Of a stretch of DNA of 64,000 nt, positions 17,897 through 26,915 are shown one piece after another. Each line of letters opens with the position of its first letter. Position 1 is the first letter of the stretch. The DNA comes from an uncultured Dehalococcoidia bacterium (lineage in GTDB: Bacteria > Chloroflexota > Dehalococcoidia > Lucifugimonadales > JADFKI01). The translations under genes were made by a program, and so were the position numbers. A model generated the notes under the pieces. The model did no database searches, was not told the DNA's origin, and saw nothing but the letters and a program-made list of their open reading frames with translations. The stretch covers positions 496,001-560,000 of the forward strand of contig CATQHF010000005.1 of NCBI GenBank assembly GCA_958295865.1, written 5' to 3'.

Positions 17897-18376
17897 ATGA
17901 AGGTTGAAGAGGTTGCGGATCTTTTGACAGCGCAAGACAAGCGCGTTTCGGTGGCTGAAGCGGACACCTGCGGATTGGTGGGCTACCTGCTGAGCACGGT
18001 GCCGGGCAGTTCGAGGTGGTTTCCCGGCGGAGTCATCGCCTACACGGGCGGGCTGAAGCAGTCGGTGTTGGGCGTGCCGGATGATGTGTATGAGAACAAG
18101 GGCAGCGTCAGCCCAGAAGTGGCGATTGGCATGGCGACGGGCGCGCGAGACCTGACATCGACCGACTACGCCATATCAGTTACGGGCGTGGCGGGGCCTA
18201 CCGGCGGGCGTCCGGGCATACCTATCGGCACATTCTACATCGGACTAGCGGGACCGGACGGGCTGGAGGTCGCCGAGCGCATCGAGACCGGCTCCACGGA
18301 GCGGGACGACAACAAGCGAGCGGCGGCGCAAGCCGCAATCGACTTGCTGGGAAAGCATCTGCAAGCGGGGAACTGA
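17897..18376 (+). CDS. CinA C-terminal-like protein (PncC family), catalytic serine missing
   Basis: A 159-residue stand-alone CinA_C domain, the family of nicotinamide-nucleotide amidases. GGVIAYTGGLKQSVLGV and VTGVAGPTGG fit the family well. The usual ESCTGGL motif is changed to EADTCGL (residues 21-27), so the family serine at position 22 is Ala. Either activity is lost or another residue takes over. The ATG is preceded by GGGAGG. Confidence 0.82.
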   Translation: MKVEEVADLLTAQDKRVSVAEADTCGLVGYLLSTVPGSSRWFPGGVIAYTGGLKQSVLGVPDDVYENKGSVSPEVAIGMATGARDLTSTDYAISVTGVAGPTGGRPGIPIGTFYIGLAGPDGLEVAERIETGSTERDDNKRAAAQAAIDLLGKHLQAGN

Positions 18377-18502
18377 CATCGCTGGACAGGTTCAGGAAGC
18401 CTCTGACGCGATGATGGTATAATCGGATATGAGCGTTGCTCGGCAACGACTTGTCCATATCGCAACTATGACCACGCCCGAAAGCGCATTCGGAGAGCAT
18501 AC

Positions 18503-21160
18503 ATGGTTTCAATTTCATACGAAAAGTTCAGACTGGCGAACGGGCTGGATGTCATCCTGCACGAAGACCACTCATTGCCGGTTACGGCGGTCAATGTCTG
18601 GTATCATGTGGGATCCAAGGACGAGCAGCCGGGGCGCACGGGATTCGCGCACCTGTTCGAGCATGTGATGTTCGAGGGTTCCAAGCATCACAAGCAGAGT
18701 TTCTTTGACCCGCTGCAAAAGGTAGGCGCAAACCTGAACGGCTCGACCACTCCGGACAGGACGAACTACTGGGAGAATGTGCCGTCCAACTACCTGGAAC
18801 TCGCGCTGTGGCTGGAGTCCGACAGGATGGGCTTTCTGCTGGACGCGCTCGACCAGCGCGCTTTCGATGTGCAGCGCGATGTGGTGAAGAATGAGCGCCG
18901 CCAAAGCTACGAAAACCGTCCCTACGGCATGGCGTATCTGTCGCTGCAACCGGCGGTCTTCCCCCTGCCGCACCCGTACAATTGGCCGACGATAGGCTCG
19001 CAAGAAGACCTGGACGCCGCCGACCTCGAGGACATCAAGGACTTCTTCAGGAAGTATTACGCGCCGTCAAACGCCAGCATCGCCGTCGCTGGCGACATCG
19101 ACCCGGACAAGACGCGCGCGATGCTGGAACGCTACTTCGGCGACCTGCCGCCGGGCCCGCCCATCAATCGCATACGGCGCATGGACTCGGAGCTGAGCGG
19201 GAATGTGTCGCTGACCCTGCGCGACAGCGTTCAACTGCCAAGGCTGTATCTGGTATGGCCCACCGGCCCGGCCTTCGATTCGCAAGAGGCGTCGCTGGAG
19301 ATTCTTGCCGCGGTTTTGGGCGACGGCAAGAGCAGCAGGCTGTATCGCAGCCTCGTCTATGAACGGCAGATTGCGCGCGATGTGAGCGTCTATCACTACG
19401 GTCAGGAAATCGCGGGCGAGTTCTTCATACAGGTCACGGCGAACGTGGGCGAGAGCCTCGCGGACATCGAGGCGATAGTCAACGAGGAGCTGGAACGTCT
19501 GCGACAATCAGCGCCGACCGAGCATGAGATACAGCGCGCCAAGAACCGCATCGAAAGCCAGCATGTGCGTCAGCTGGAGCGCGTTGGCGGCTTCGGTGGA
19601 CGCGCCGACCAGCTCAACTATTACAACACATACACCGGCGACCCGTCAGGCATCAATACCGACCTGGAACGCTATCTAGCGGTTACGGCGGACGATGCGC
19701 GCAGGGCAGCGATTGACGCTCTTGGCGGAAATCAGGTGCGCCTGTCGGTGCTGCCGGAGGAGAATCTTTCCTCCACCGCCGCCGCGCTTGACCGCACGAT
19801 GATGCCCGACGCCGCGCCCGCGAGCGGGTTCAGCCCGCCCGTGCCCACGCGCGCCACGCTGTCCAACGGCATGGGCGTCGTGCTGCTGGAGAAGCCGGGA
19901 TTGCCCATCGTCGCGCAAGGGCTACTGGTTCGCGCCGGGGGAATTACCGACGACGCCGATAAGCCGGGGCTGGCAAGCCTGACCGCCGCGATGCTCACTG
20001 AGGGCACGGCCACGCGCAGCAGCCAGCAGATTTCAGACGAGATGGAGTTCCTGGGCGCGCATCTGCGGGCGAGCGCATCGCGCGAGTTCGGCACGCTCGC
20101 CGCGGAGACGCTGACCGCGCACTGGCGGCAGGCGATGGAAATCATGGCGGATGTGGCGCAAAACGCCGCGTTTCCCGCGCAGGAGTTCGACCGCGTGCGC
20201 CGAGAGCGCCTGACGGACTTGAGCCGCATCGCCGACAGCCCGCAGGCAATCGCCGGACGCGCATCGCAGGCGCTCCTGTTCGGCGCGGGCACTCGCTACG
20301 GTCATCCCGTGTCCGGCACCGAGGCGGCTGTAACGGCGCTCACCCGCGACGACCTCGCAAGCCATTATGAGCGGCGTTATGCGCCGGAAGACACGACGCT
20401 CATTCTAGTCGGCGACATTAGCCGCGACGACGCCATCCAACAAGCAGAGACGACATTCGGCGGCTGGAAGCGACGCCCCGCGACCGCTTCTGACGCAGCC
20501 GCAGAGGGCGAAGCATCGGACGGCACGACCACCATCTACCTCGCCGACAAGCCGGGCGCGCCGCAGTCCGTCATCAGGGCGGGCTACCTGACGATACCGC
20601 GTCATCATCCCGACTACTTCGCGCTCAACCTGCTGAACTACATCTTCGGCGGCCAGTTCTCGGCGCGCCTGAATATGAACCTGCGCCAGGACAAGGGTTA
20701 CAGCTACGGCTATATGTCCAGTATAGACTGGCTATCCGAAGTCTCCGCGCTGAGCGCGGGCGGCTCCGTGCAGACGGAGGTGACCAAAGAGGCGGTGGCA
20801 GAGACCGTCAAGGAGTTCGACGACATCCGCAACGCCCGTCCCGTTACCGAGGAAGAGTTCGCGGACGCGGTGGGCGGCATCCTGCGCGGCTTGCCGAACC
20901 AGTTCGAGACGCACGGGCAGGCGCTGGCTCAGCTCGTGCGACTGGTGGCGTTCAACCTGAAGGACGACTACTTCAGCAAGTACGCCGACGAGATCGCCAA
21001 ACTGACACTGGAGGACTTGCACAGGGTAGCGCAGGCGCACATCAAGAGCGGCGCGCTCAAAATCGTCGTTGCCGGCGACGCAAAGAGCGTCGAGGCAGGG
21101 CTGCGCGAACTCGACTTGCCCCTGGTGCGGATCGACTACGAGGGAACGGAGTTGGACTAG
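18503..21160 (+). CDS. M16 family zinc metallopeptidase, two-domain
   Basis: An 885-residue protein holding two complete M16 units. The first has the inverted zinc motif HLFEH (His50, Glu53, His54) with the downstream VVKNERRQ glutamate and should be catalytic. The second (from about residue 455, RATLSNGMGVVLLEKP) lacks HxxEH, as in pitrilysin-like enzymes where one half is structural. No signal peptide is visible, so it may act in the cytoplasm. A GGAGAG site precedes the ATG. It may form a unit with the CinA-like gene 126 bases upstream. Confidence 0.92.
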   Translation: MVSISYEKFRLANGLDVILHEDHSLPVTAVNVWYHVGSKDEQPGRTGFAHLFEHVMFEGSKHHKQSFFDPLQKVGANLNGSTTPDRTNYWENVPSNYLELALWLESDRMGFLLDALDQRAFDVQRDVVKNERRQSYENRPYGMAYLSLQPAVFPLPHPYNWPTIGSQEDLDAADLEDIKDFFRKYYAPSNASIAVAGDIDPDKTRAMLERYFGDLPPGPPINRIRRMDSELSGNVSLTLRDSVQLPRLYLVWPTGPAFDSQEASLEILAAVLGDGKSSRLYRSLVYERQIARDVSVYHYGQEIAGEFFIQVTANVGESLADIEAIVNEELERLRQSAPTEHEIQRAKNRIESQHVRQLERVGGFGGRADQLNYYNTYTGDPSGINTDLERYLAVTADDARRAAIDALGGNQVRLSVLPEENLSSTAAALDRTMMPDAAPASGFSPPVPTRATLSNGMGVVLLEKPGLPIVAQGLLVRAGGITDDADKPGLASLTAAMLTEGTATRSSQQISDEMEFLGAHLRASASREFGTLAAETLTAHWRQAMEIMADVAQNAAFPAQEFDRVRRERLTDLSRIADSPQAIAGRASQALLFGAGTRYGHPVSGTEAAVTALTRDDLASHYERRYAPEDTTLILVGDISRDDAIQQAETTFGGWKRRPATASDAAAEGEASDGTTTIYLADKPGAPQSVIRAGYLTIPRHHPDYFALNLLNYIFGGQFSARLNMNLRQDKGYSYGYMSSIDWLSEVSALSAGGSVQTEVTKEAVAETVKEFDDIRNARPVTEEEFADAVGGILRGLPNQFETHGQALAQLVRLVAFNLKDDYFSKYADEIAKLTLEDLHRVAQAHIKSGALKIVVAGDAKSVEAGLRELDLPLVRIDYEGTELD

Positions 21161-21237
21161 ACAACTTAGTCGTCTTTCTGATTGCCATCGGATTCAACCC
21201 ATCGAACTCAACGTGTACGGGCATGGGAGTGAAAGAA

Positions 21238-22158
21238 ATGCGGCAACCATACCGCCTGCGCCTCATGGACACCTACCGCAACCTGTTCTACGCGCCCATA
21301 TACGCGGCGGTGGCGGGCGGCTTCCTGTACGGTGAGGGGCTTGATGTGATGTTCGGTACAGTCCCCGCCGGGCGCTCCGCGGTGGACATGCTCCACCGCC
21401 GCAAGGTGGACATCGTGCAGACAGGCATCAGCCGCAGCATGATGGCGCTGGACGATGGCGACGGCAACGCCCCGCTGCACATCGCGGAGATCAACCAAAG
21501 AGACGGCTTCTTCATCGTCAGCGGTTCGCCAACGGACGGCTGGCAGTGGAGCGACCTAGAAGGGGCAACCCTCATTCCGATTGGGTTCACGCCCGTGCCG
21601 CTGACATCACTCACGGCAGCCCTCCGCAAGCGCGGCGTGGATATTGGCAAGATACGGATGTTGCCGGGGCTGTCTGCCGACGATGCCATCACAAGGTTTC
21701 GCAACGGTGACGCAGACTACATCCACATGCCCAACCCCCAGGCGCAGGCGTTGATTGACGATGGGGTTGGCTCGCTGGCGGCGGCGCTGGGCAGCGAGCA
21801 CGGCTACCTGTGCTACAGTTCATTCGCGGCAACTCCCGCCTTCATCGCGGAGAACCCGGAAGTCGTGCAGCGCTTCGTGCGCGGCTTCTACAAGGCGCAG
21901 CAGTGGCTTGCGTCAGCCGACGCCGCAGCCGTCGCCGAGCGCGTCAAGCCTTTCTTCGCGGGCGTATCGGAGTCGACGCTGGAACGCAGCATAAGCGGCT
22001 ACAAGTCGCTCGACACATGGGCGGAAACCCCGGCAATCGGAGTGGACGGCTACAACGCAATGCGGCAGGCGCTGATAGACGGCGGGCTGGTGAACGGACG
22101 CTACGACTACAAGCGGTTGGTGCGCCCTGAGTTCGCGGAGCGCGCGATGAGCGAATGA
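21238..22158 (+). CDS. NMT1/SsuA-like substrate-binding domain protein
   Basis: A 306-residue periplasmic-binding-type fold (YRNLFYAPIYAAVAGGFLYG at the start, then SAVDMLHRRKVDIVQTG). It resembles solute-binding subunits of nitrate/sulfonate/thiamine-precursor ABC transporters. No signal peptide or lipobox is seen and no ABC partners are adjacent, so it may be a cytoplasmic enzyme or sensor of this fold. I start at MRQPYRLR, which has GGGAG about 8 bases upstream. A start five codons earlier is possible. Confidence 0.75.
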   Translation: MRQPYRLRLMDTYRNLFYAPIYAAVAGGFLYGEGLDVMFGTVPAGRSAVDMLHRRKVDIVQTGISRSMMALDDGDGNAPLHIAEINQRDGFFIVSGSPTDGWQWSDLEGATLIPIGFTPVPLTSLTAALRKRGVDIGKIRMLPGLSADDAITRFRNGDADYIHMPNPQAQALIDDGVGSLAAALGSEHGYLCYSSFAATPAFIAENPEVVQRFVRGFYKAQQWLASADAAAVAERVKPFFAGVSESTLERSISGYKSLDTWAETPAIGVDGYNAMRQALIDGGLVNGRYDYKRLVRPEFAERAMSE

Positions 22159-22189
22159 GACAGCCATCTTACGGTATGTCTCTGCCCAA

Positions 22190-22819
22190 CTAACTGCCTA
22201 CCGCGACGGCGAGATAGCGGAAGCGACCATTCCTTTCCGCATCAAGTTGTGAGTAGGCCTGCCAGTGCAGATCATACGAATTGCTTAGAAGTATCGGAGA
22301 TTCCCTATTCTTAATCGTCTTTGGGTTCGTGCCGTCTTTCCATTCCAAGTCGCCGTTTATTGCTCTGCCTTCGTGAAGGCGAAAGTGAGCGTCCATAGTA
22401 ATTTGCCATCGTGGTGCTGGGGGTTTCCAATACGAAGCGTCATTCGTCAGCAGAATCGCAAAGCCATTCTTGTATGCTTCGTTCTCTGTTACAACTCTTT
22501 CTAGCCTCCCAATGTCTTTTACGAAGTCATAACGGCTTAGAGGTTGCGCGCTTTGGTCTTTCAGAGCGAATTGCTCGCCATTGACTTCAATGTCAAGTCT
22601 CTGTGTAAAGTATTTGAGTTCAATTGCCGTGCCAATAGTCGGCAACCAGATGTCTAAATACATCCCTTCGTTTGCAAAAGGCTTGAATTCAAGACGCACT
22701 TCACGGTCCTGTATCAATTCTTTGATGCGCCACGCCAGCGCGAATTGAAAGTCCGCTTCAAGATGAAATATCGATCGACGCTCAGCGAGGCTTTTCATGA
22801 GGCTGTGAATATCAAGCAT
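22190..22819 (-). CDS. PD-(D/E)XK-like nuclease-fold protein
   Basis: A 209-residue protein of no named family. The segment MYLDIWL...TAIELKYFTQ matches the D...(D/E)xK active-site pattern of restriction-endonuclease-like nucleases, with Asp in LDIW and Glu-x-Lys in ELK. A preceding glutamate-bearing helix (HLEADFQFALAWRIKELI) also fits. I start it at MLDIHSLMK, which has GGAGAAG just upstream. No methyltransferase or helicase partner is nearby, so an orphan defence or repair nuclease is only a guess. Confidence 0.6.
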   Translation of the reverse strand: MLDIHSLMKSLAERRSIFHLEADFQFALAWRIKELIQDREVRLEFKPFANEGMYLDIWLPTIGTAIELKYFTQRLDIEVNGEQFALKDQSAQPLSRYDFVKDIGRLERVVTENEAYKNGFAILLTNDASYWKPPAPRWQITMDAHFRLHEGRAINGDLEWKDGTNPKTIKNRESPILLSNSYDLHWQAYSQLDAERNGRFRYLAVAVGS

Positions 22820-22880
22820 CCTACTTCTCCGTACAATACAAAACAAGATAGAGGTTGATTGAAATCCTGCACATCCTGTT

Positions 22881-23016
22881 AGGTTCTGTGGACAGTTTGA
22901 TTTTTTATCTCGTCATTCCTGCTTTCGCAGGAATCCAGTGCTTTGAGATAGCCTAAAATGTGCGAAAGTAACTACATGCTGAGGTTCTGGATTCCCGTTT
23001 TCACGGGAATGAGGCA
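22881..23016. repeat. Compound two-hairpin dispersed repeat
   Basis: Composed of AGGTTCTG...TTTTTTATCTCG, hairpin 1 (TCATTCCTGCTTTCGCAGGAAT), a constant stretch (CTTTGAGATAGCCTAAAATG) and hairpin 2 (GATTCCCGTTTTCACGGGAAT). The outer ends CGTCATTCC and GGAATGA are inverted. The same element, reversed, is at 33897-34052. Shorter versions are at 60836 and 6160. Confidence 0.75.
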
Positions 23017-23030
23017 AATGTCCACACAAT

Positions 23031-23204
23031 CTAGTCGGACTTGCCATTCTTGCTGGGCTTATCAGGCGCGTCCGTAGGAAACCGCCGCGCCTTGCCTTTA
23101 GCGCTATCCTCATACCCTAGTGAATAGCCCTCGCGACGGCCTTGCGCCAAAAGACTTTCTTTACGCTTTGCAGTACGCTCTCTAATCCAGTCTGCAATTG
23201 CCAT
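23031..23204 (-). pseudogene. Duplicated 3' end of the downstream membrane protein gene
   Basis: About 190 bases here repeat the 3' end of the gene at 23269-23679, including the TAG stop and the following CCACACAA. The reading frame is kept for 57 codons from an ATG (MAIADWIRERTAKRKESLLA), with four extra residues (RREG). The membrane segments of the full gene are missing. It is either a non-functional duplication remnant or a truncated soluble version. Confidence 0.6.
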
Positions 23205-23268
23205 CACCAAATCCTTTGCTTGCAGCGTGTCCCAAATGCAGATTCACAGCGATAGAAGTCCACACAAC

Positions 23269-23679
23269 CTAGTCGGACTTGCCATTCTTGCTGGGCTTAT
23301 CGGACGCATCCGCAGGAAACCGCCGCGCCTTGCCCTTAGTGCCATCTTCATAGCCTAGCGAATAGCCCTGCGCCAAAAGACTTTCTTTGCGCTTTTCGGT
23401 ACGCTCTCTAATCCAATCCGCAATTGCCATCACCAACTCCTTTGCTTGCAGTAAGCTCCAGGAAACAAAGCCCGCGGCTATGAAACTTGCTCCGATACTG
23501 AGGAGGATGTTCTGTGTCAGTGTGTTTGGAGTGATGTCGCTTGTCCGATAACTAATCTCCAGGAACACCGCCGATACGGATGCGACCGTTCCGCCGGCAA
23601 GCGTCAGCGCTTGAAACCAACGGCGATCTTTGCTGTCTATCCCCCAGATGCTTTCACGCTCTTCGTTTTCGCGTGCCAT
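23269..23679 (-). CDS. Small membrane protein, unknown function
   Basis: A 136-residue protein with two hydrophobic helices (about residues 24-42, LTLAGGTVASVSAVFLEI, and 57-78, ILLSIGASFIAAGFVSWSLL). A charged cytoplasmic tail with a coil (DWIRERTEKRKESLL) and a Lys-rich end follows. The 3' third is duplicated immediately downstream at 23031-23204. No family is recognised. I start at the ATG at 23679, which follows GGTGGG. Confidence 0.6.
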   Translation of the reverse strand: MARENEERESIWGIDSKDRRWFQALTLAGGTVASVSAVFLEISYRTSDITPNTLTQNILLSIGASFIAAGFVSWSLLQAKELVMAIADWIRERTEKRKESLLAQGYSLGYEDGTKGKARRFPADASDKPSKNGKSD

Positions 23680-23763
23680 CAATTACCCACCATTATACCG
23701 CAACACCTCTTTCTTACCCGCACATCAATGCAGCCTCACGGCGATAGACTAATGACTGACAGA

Positions 23764-24015
23764 CTAAATCTCCCAGGCGCTGCGGTAGTCGAGGTTGTCG
23801 TCGCCGGTGCAGATGTATAGCTCGGCGTCGGGCACATTGCGGTCTTGATTGCGGCATCCGAAGTTGGCGGTGCAACGGCTTTGCGCGTTCTTGTACGGGC
23901 AGCGCCATTGCGACACCTCTGTTACGGTGTCGGACATGACGCGAAAGATGGCATCGAGGCGCGCGATGCTGGCGTCGTAACGCTCTTTATCGATGGGTTG
24001 GGCTTTATTCTTCAT
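23764..24015 (-). CDS. Small Cys-containing protein next to the corrinoid protein
   Basis: An 83-residue protein. The N-terminal half is helical and charged. The C-terminal half has four cysteines (WRCPYKNAQSRC, FGC, ELYICTGDD) that could bind a metal or iron-sulfur cluster. It starts at MKNKAQPID with AGGTG about 8 bases upstream. It lies 91 bases after the corrinoid protein gene on the same strand, so it may serve that methyl-transfer system. I do not recognise a named family. Confidence 0.6.
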   Translation of the reverse strand: MKNKAQPIDKERYDASIARLDAIFRVMSDTVTEVSQWRCPYKNAQSRCTANFGCRNQDRNVPDAELYICTGDDNLDYRSAWEI

Positions 24016-24106
24016 ATCAGTGTCGCACCTAGTTTGGCGCAATTGGCTTGCTTATCTCAACAGGTTGATGATCACTATTTCTTCGAAGACTTTGACATTG
24101 AGTTGC

Positions 24107-24880
24107 CTAGTCCGAGCCTGCGACGGGGACGGATTCGACGCTTTCAGGCTCACCGATGCCCATGAACTGCTTGGCGAGATCAACGCACGCCATTGCGTTC
24201 TCACCGTAGCCGTCAGCGCCCATATCGTCGGCGAACTCCTGGCGCACAGGCGCGCCGCCGACCATTATGTTGACCGTGTCGCGCAGCCCGTACTCCTCGA
24301 AGGCTTCGATTGTCCTGCCCATGTTGGGCATGGTGGTCGTGAGCAGCGCGGACATTCCAAGGATCTGAGCTTCGCGCTCCATCACGGCGTCGATGAACTC
24401 ATCTGGTTTGGTGTCCACGCCCAGGTCATGCACGGTGAAGCCCGCGCCGCGCAGCATCATGATGCAGAGGTTCTTGCCGATGTCATGCAGGTCGCCCTTG
24501 ACCGTGCCCATGACGATGGTGCCGATAGGCTGGATGCCGGACGCCGACAGGATGGGTTCGATGTACACCATGCCCGCCTTCATCGCGCGGGCGGCGACGA
24601 GTACCTCCGGCACGAAGATGATGTTGTCGCGGAACTTGATGCCCACGATTGCCATGCCCGATATGAGGCCGTCGTCCAGCACATCGTTGGCCGAATAGCC
24701 CTCGGCGAGCGCCTGCTGCACTAGGCCATCAACCTCCAGATGCGCCCCGATTATGAGGTTATAGGCGATGTCATGCATCAGAGGACTGGTATCCTCGAAT
24801 AGTCCTCTGATGTGCTTTATCTCGAAGGGCTTGGTAACCCACTGCAATTCCTGTTCCAAGCCTTCGTTGTGAATGGGCAT
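24107..24880 (-). CDS. Methyltransferase cognate corrinoid protein
   Basis: A 257-residue cobalamin-binding methyl carrier. The N-terminal four-helix cap (about 30-115) is followed by a Rossmann B12 domain with the base-off motif DLHDIG (Asp130, His132, Gly135), and later SALLTTTMPNM and IMVGGAPV as in MtbC/MttC/MetH modules. It shuttles a methyl group on cobalt between a donor enzyme and an acceptor enzyme. A GAGGTG site precedes the ATG. Probable partners are the UroD-type and homocysteine methyltransferases at 25538 and 29079. Confidence 0.93.
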   Translation of the reverse strand: MPIHNEGLEQELQWVTKPFEIKHIRGLFEDTSPLMHDIAYNLIIGAHLEVDGLVQQALAEGYSANDVLDDGLISGMAIVGIKFRDNIIFVPEVLVAARAMKAGMVYIEPILSASGIQPIGTIVMGTVKGDLHDIGKNLCIMMLRGAGFTVHDLGVDTKPDEFIDAVMEREAQILGMSALLTTTMPNMGRTIEAFEEYGLRDTVNIMVGGAPVRQEFADDMGADGYGENAMACVDLAKQFMGIGEPESVESVPVAGSD

Positions 24881-24943
24881 CGCAGTACACCTCGCAGGAG
24901 TTAGGTTGTCAGGGTTTCAGGACTTCAGGCGGTCAGGGTGATT

Positions 24944-25441
24944 TTAGCAGTCGGCGTATGGCGGAGTATCAGAGAGCGGCTTCACATAAGAAAATCCGCC
25001 TGGCCTAGTTCGGTTGCCGGAAAGAGGATTTTCGTCGCTTATTTTTACGAGTTTGGTAACAGGAAACGGCTCAGCAAAACGGCGCATATTGCGGACATGG
25101 ATAAGGTTCACTGCGCCCTCAAACACGCCGTACTGTTCTGCTTTTTGGAAATTGCATATCAGGCGCTCAACTCGTTCCAGTTCTTTCCCTCGAAGCTTAT
25201 ACTTGTCGTCCCAGCCGACTATTTCAGCGGTGTAGTGGACATTAGACAAGTCTTCGGTGATGGAGGCGTACATGATTACGGGGTCTTCAGGTGAAGGCGA
25301 CGTATCCTTCAAGCGCTTTATGACCCTATTCCCGGTTGGCTGCAGAAAGAGCGTCTGCGTAGGGTGCTTGCACTGCACCTCAGTTATCTCTTCCAAGAAG
25401 TTACTCCAAATTCCGTTCATATAGACAGATATTCCGCGCAT
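24944..25441 (-). CDS. Hypothetical protein
   Basis: A 165-residue soluble protein, mostly beta-like with charged loops (RGISVYMNGIWSNFLEEITE, VIMYASITEDLSNVHYTAEI, GWDDKYKLRG). I do not recognise the family. It starts at ATG 25441 with GGAG upstream. It sits between the corrinoid-protein gene and the UroD-type methyltransferase on the same strand, but its sequence gives no sign of a role in methyl transfer. Confidence 0.5.
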   Translation of the reverse strand: MRGISVYMNGIWSNFLEEITEVQCKHPTQTLFLQPTGNRVIKRLKDTSPSPEDPVIMYASITEDLSNVHYTAEIVGWDDKYKLRGKELERVERLICNFQKAEQYGVFEGAVNLIHVRNMRRFAEPFPVTKLVKISDENPLSGNRTRPGGFSYVKPLSDTPPYADC

Positions 25442-25537
25442 CACGCACTCCTACCAATTCATGCGCTTTGACCTGACAGCGATTTTATCAGGAACCAATT
25501 ATCGTTGCCAATTAGCGCCCCAATCCTTCCCATCCTG

Positions 25538-26572
25538 CTAATTCCGCTCATCGTGCCACTCCTTGACGGCGCGGGGGATTTCGAGCAGGTTTTCGATCTT
25601 GGTGGCTAGAGGGATGGCGCACTCAGGCGCGACAAGCTGGACGCCGGCGTCTAGGCAGCGGCGCACTTCGGCGCGCACTTCGGCGGGACCGCGCGCGTAG
25701 AGCGTCTCAGGGTTGTTGATGTTGCCGACGAGCGTGATGCCGCCGTCCACGGCGTCCATCGCCGCCTGCGGGTCGTTCTTGGAATCGAAGTGGAACGCCG
25801 CCATGCCCGTCTGCGCGATGTACGGCATGCGGTCTAGCGTATTGCCGCAGATGTGCAGGATGAGCGGAATGTCCAGCCGCTCCTTCATCTCTTGGTGGAT
25901 GTCCAGAAGGAAGCGGCGGTAGTATTCGCCGCTCACGAGATCGCCCGTGGCGTGGTCGGGAAATGTGAGCGCATCCGCGCCGGCGTCAATCTGCGCCTGC
26001 CCGAACAGCACCGAGATTTCCTTCAGTTCGTCGAGGCAGCGCATCGTCATATCGGGGTCGTCAACCGTCATCAGCAGGAAGGTCTCGACGCCGAACACAT
26101 GGTAGGCGAGCGTCCAGGGCCCCATCGTCTTGCCGATGATGGCGACCTCATCCCCAAACTCTTCCTTGAGCATGCTGATTGAGCGCGTGATGGTGATGTT
26201 GTCAGGATGCTCCAGAAATCCCGGTGGGATGTGGATGTCGTCCAGCCCCTTCCAGATGGGATTAGCCATCCGCACCGTCGGCCAGTTGTCCTTCTCTTCC
26301 CACTGCATCTCGCAGCCCAGCGCAGAGGATTCCTGAATGATGGTGAAGTACGGCATGATAGCGTCGAAGCCGAGTTCGGTATAGCCGGTTGCCGCGAGGC
26401 GCGCGGCGAGTTCGGGATCGCGGCAGGCGTCCGGGAACGGCGCGTCCACCATATCCATAAGCTCCACAGTCGCCACATTCGTGGGATTGGCGATAGGCGT
26501 GCGGTCAACGGGCTTGCCAGCGAGGGCGTTCATCACACGCTCGCGCGGCGTCATCGTCTCAGTGAATGGCAT
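25538..26572 (-). CDS. Uroporphyrinogen-decarboxylase-family methyltransferase (MtaA/MtbA-like)
   Basis: A 344-residue TIM-barrel protein of the UroD superfamily. His240-x-Cys242 (LILHICGNT) and Cys318 (APECAIP) are the zinc ligands found in methylcobamide:thiol methyltransferases such as MtaA, MtbA and CmuA, and not in true haem-pathway UroD. It should move a methyl group between the corrinoid protein and a thiol or pterin acceptor. An ideal AAGGAGGT site precedes the ATG. The exact acceptor (homocysteine, tetrahydrofolate or other) is unknown. Confidence 0.9.
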   Translation of the reverse strand: MPFTETMTPRERVMNALAGKPVDRTPIANPTNVATVELMDMVDAPFPDACRDPELAARLAATGYTELGFDAIMPYFTIIQESSALGCEMQWEEKDNWPTVRMANPIWKGLDDIHIPPGFLEHPDNITITRSISMLKEEFGDEVAIIGKTMGPWTLAYHVFGVETFLLMTVDDPDMTMRCLDELKEISVLFGQAQIDAGADALTFPDHATGDLVSGEYYRRFLLDIHQEMKERLDIPLILHICGNTLDRMPYIAQTGMAAFHFDSKNDPQAAMDAVDGGITLVGNINNPETLYARGPAEVRAEVRRCLDAGVQLVAPECAIPLATKIENLLEIPRAVKEWHDERN

Positions 26573-26646
26573 GGTGGGACCTCCTTGCGGTGTCAGTTTG
26601 TCAATTTGTAGGGGGACAAAAATTATAGGCAGTTAGCAGCGGAAGG

Positions 26647-26907
26647 TTATTCGGTGTTGCTGCACGCCTTGCGTGCCAAAATCTCCCCGGATCTGCGTAA
26701 TGCTGTCACAGCCTGCTTGCGGCTCACTTCCGGGTATTCGTGCAGGAACACATCCAAGTGATAGCCCGCTATCAGCATGTCAAACATCTTTCTTACCGGC
26801 ACATTGGTGCCTATAAACACAGGTATGCCGCCAAGCATATCAGGGGCACTATGTACGACGCTGTCTAGCTCCGCAATGTTGGCGCTATCGTTGGACTGTG
26901 TCATCAT
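26647..26907 (-). CDS. DUF433 protein, probable antitoxin
   Basis: An 86-residue DUF433 protein (SAPDMLGGIPVFIGTNVPVRKMFDMLIAGYHLDVFLHEYPEV is its core region, residues about 19-60). DUF433 proteins are winged-helix-like antitoxins usually paired with DUF5615 PIN-like toxins. I start it at the ATG after GAGGAA, 8 bases past the end of the toxin gene upstream. It is the second of two DUF433 proteins that flank the toxin. Confidence 0.85.
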   Translation of the reverse strand: MMTQSNDSANIAELDSVVHSAPDMLGGIPVFIGTNVPVRKMFDMLIAGYHLDVFLHEYPEVSRKQAVTALRRSGEILARKACSNTE

Positions 26908-26915
26908 TCGTTCCT

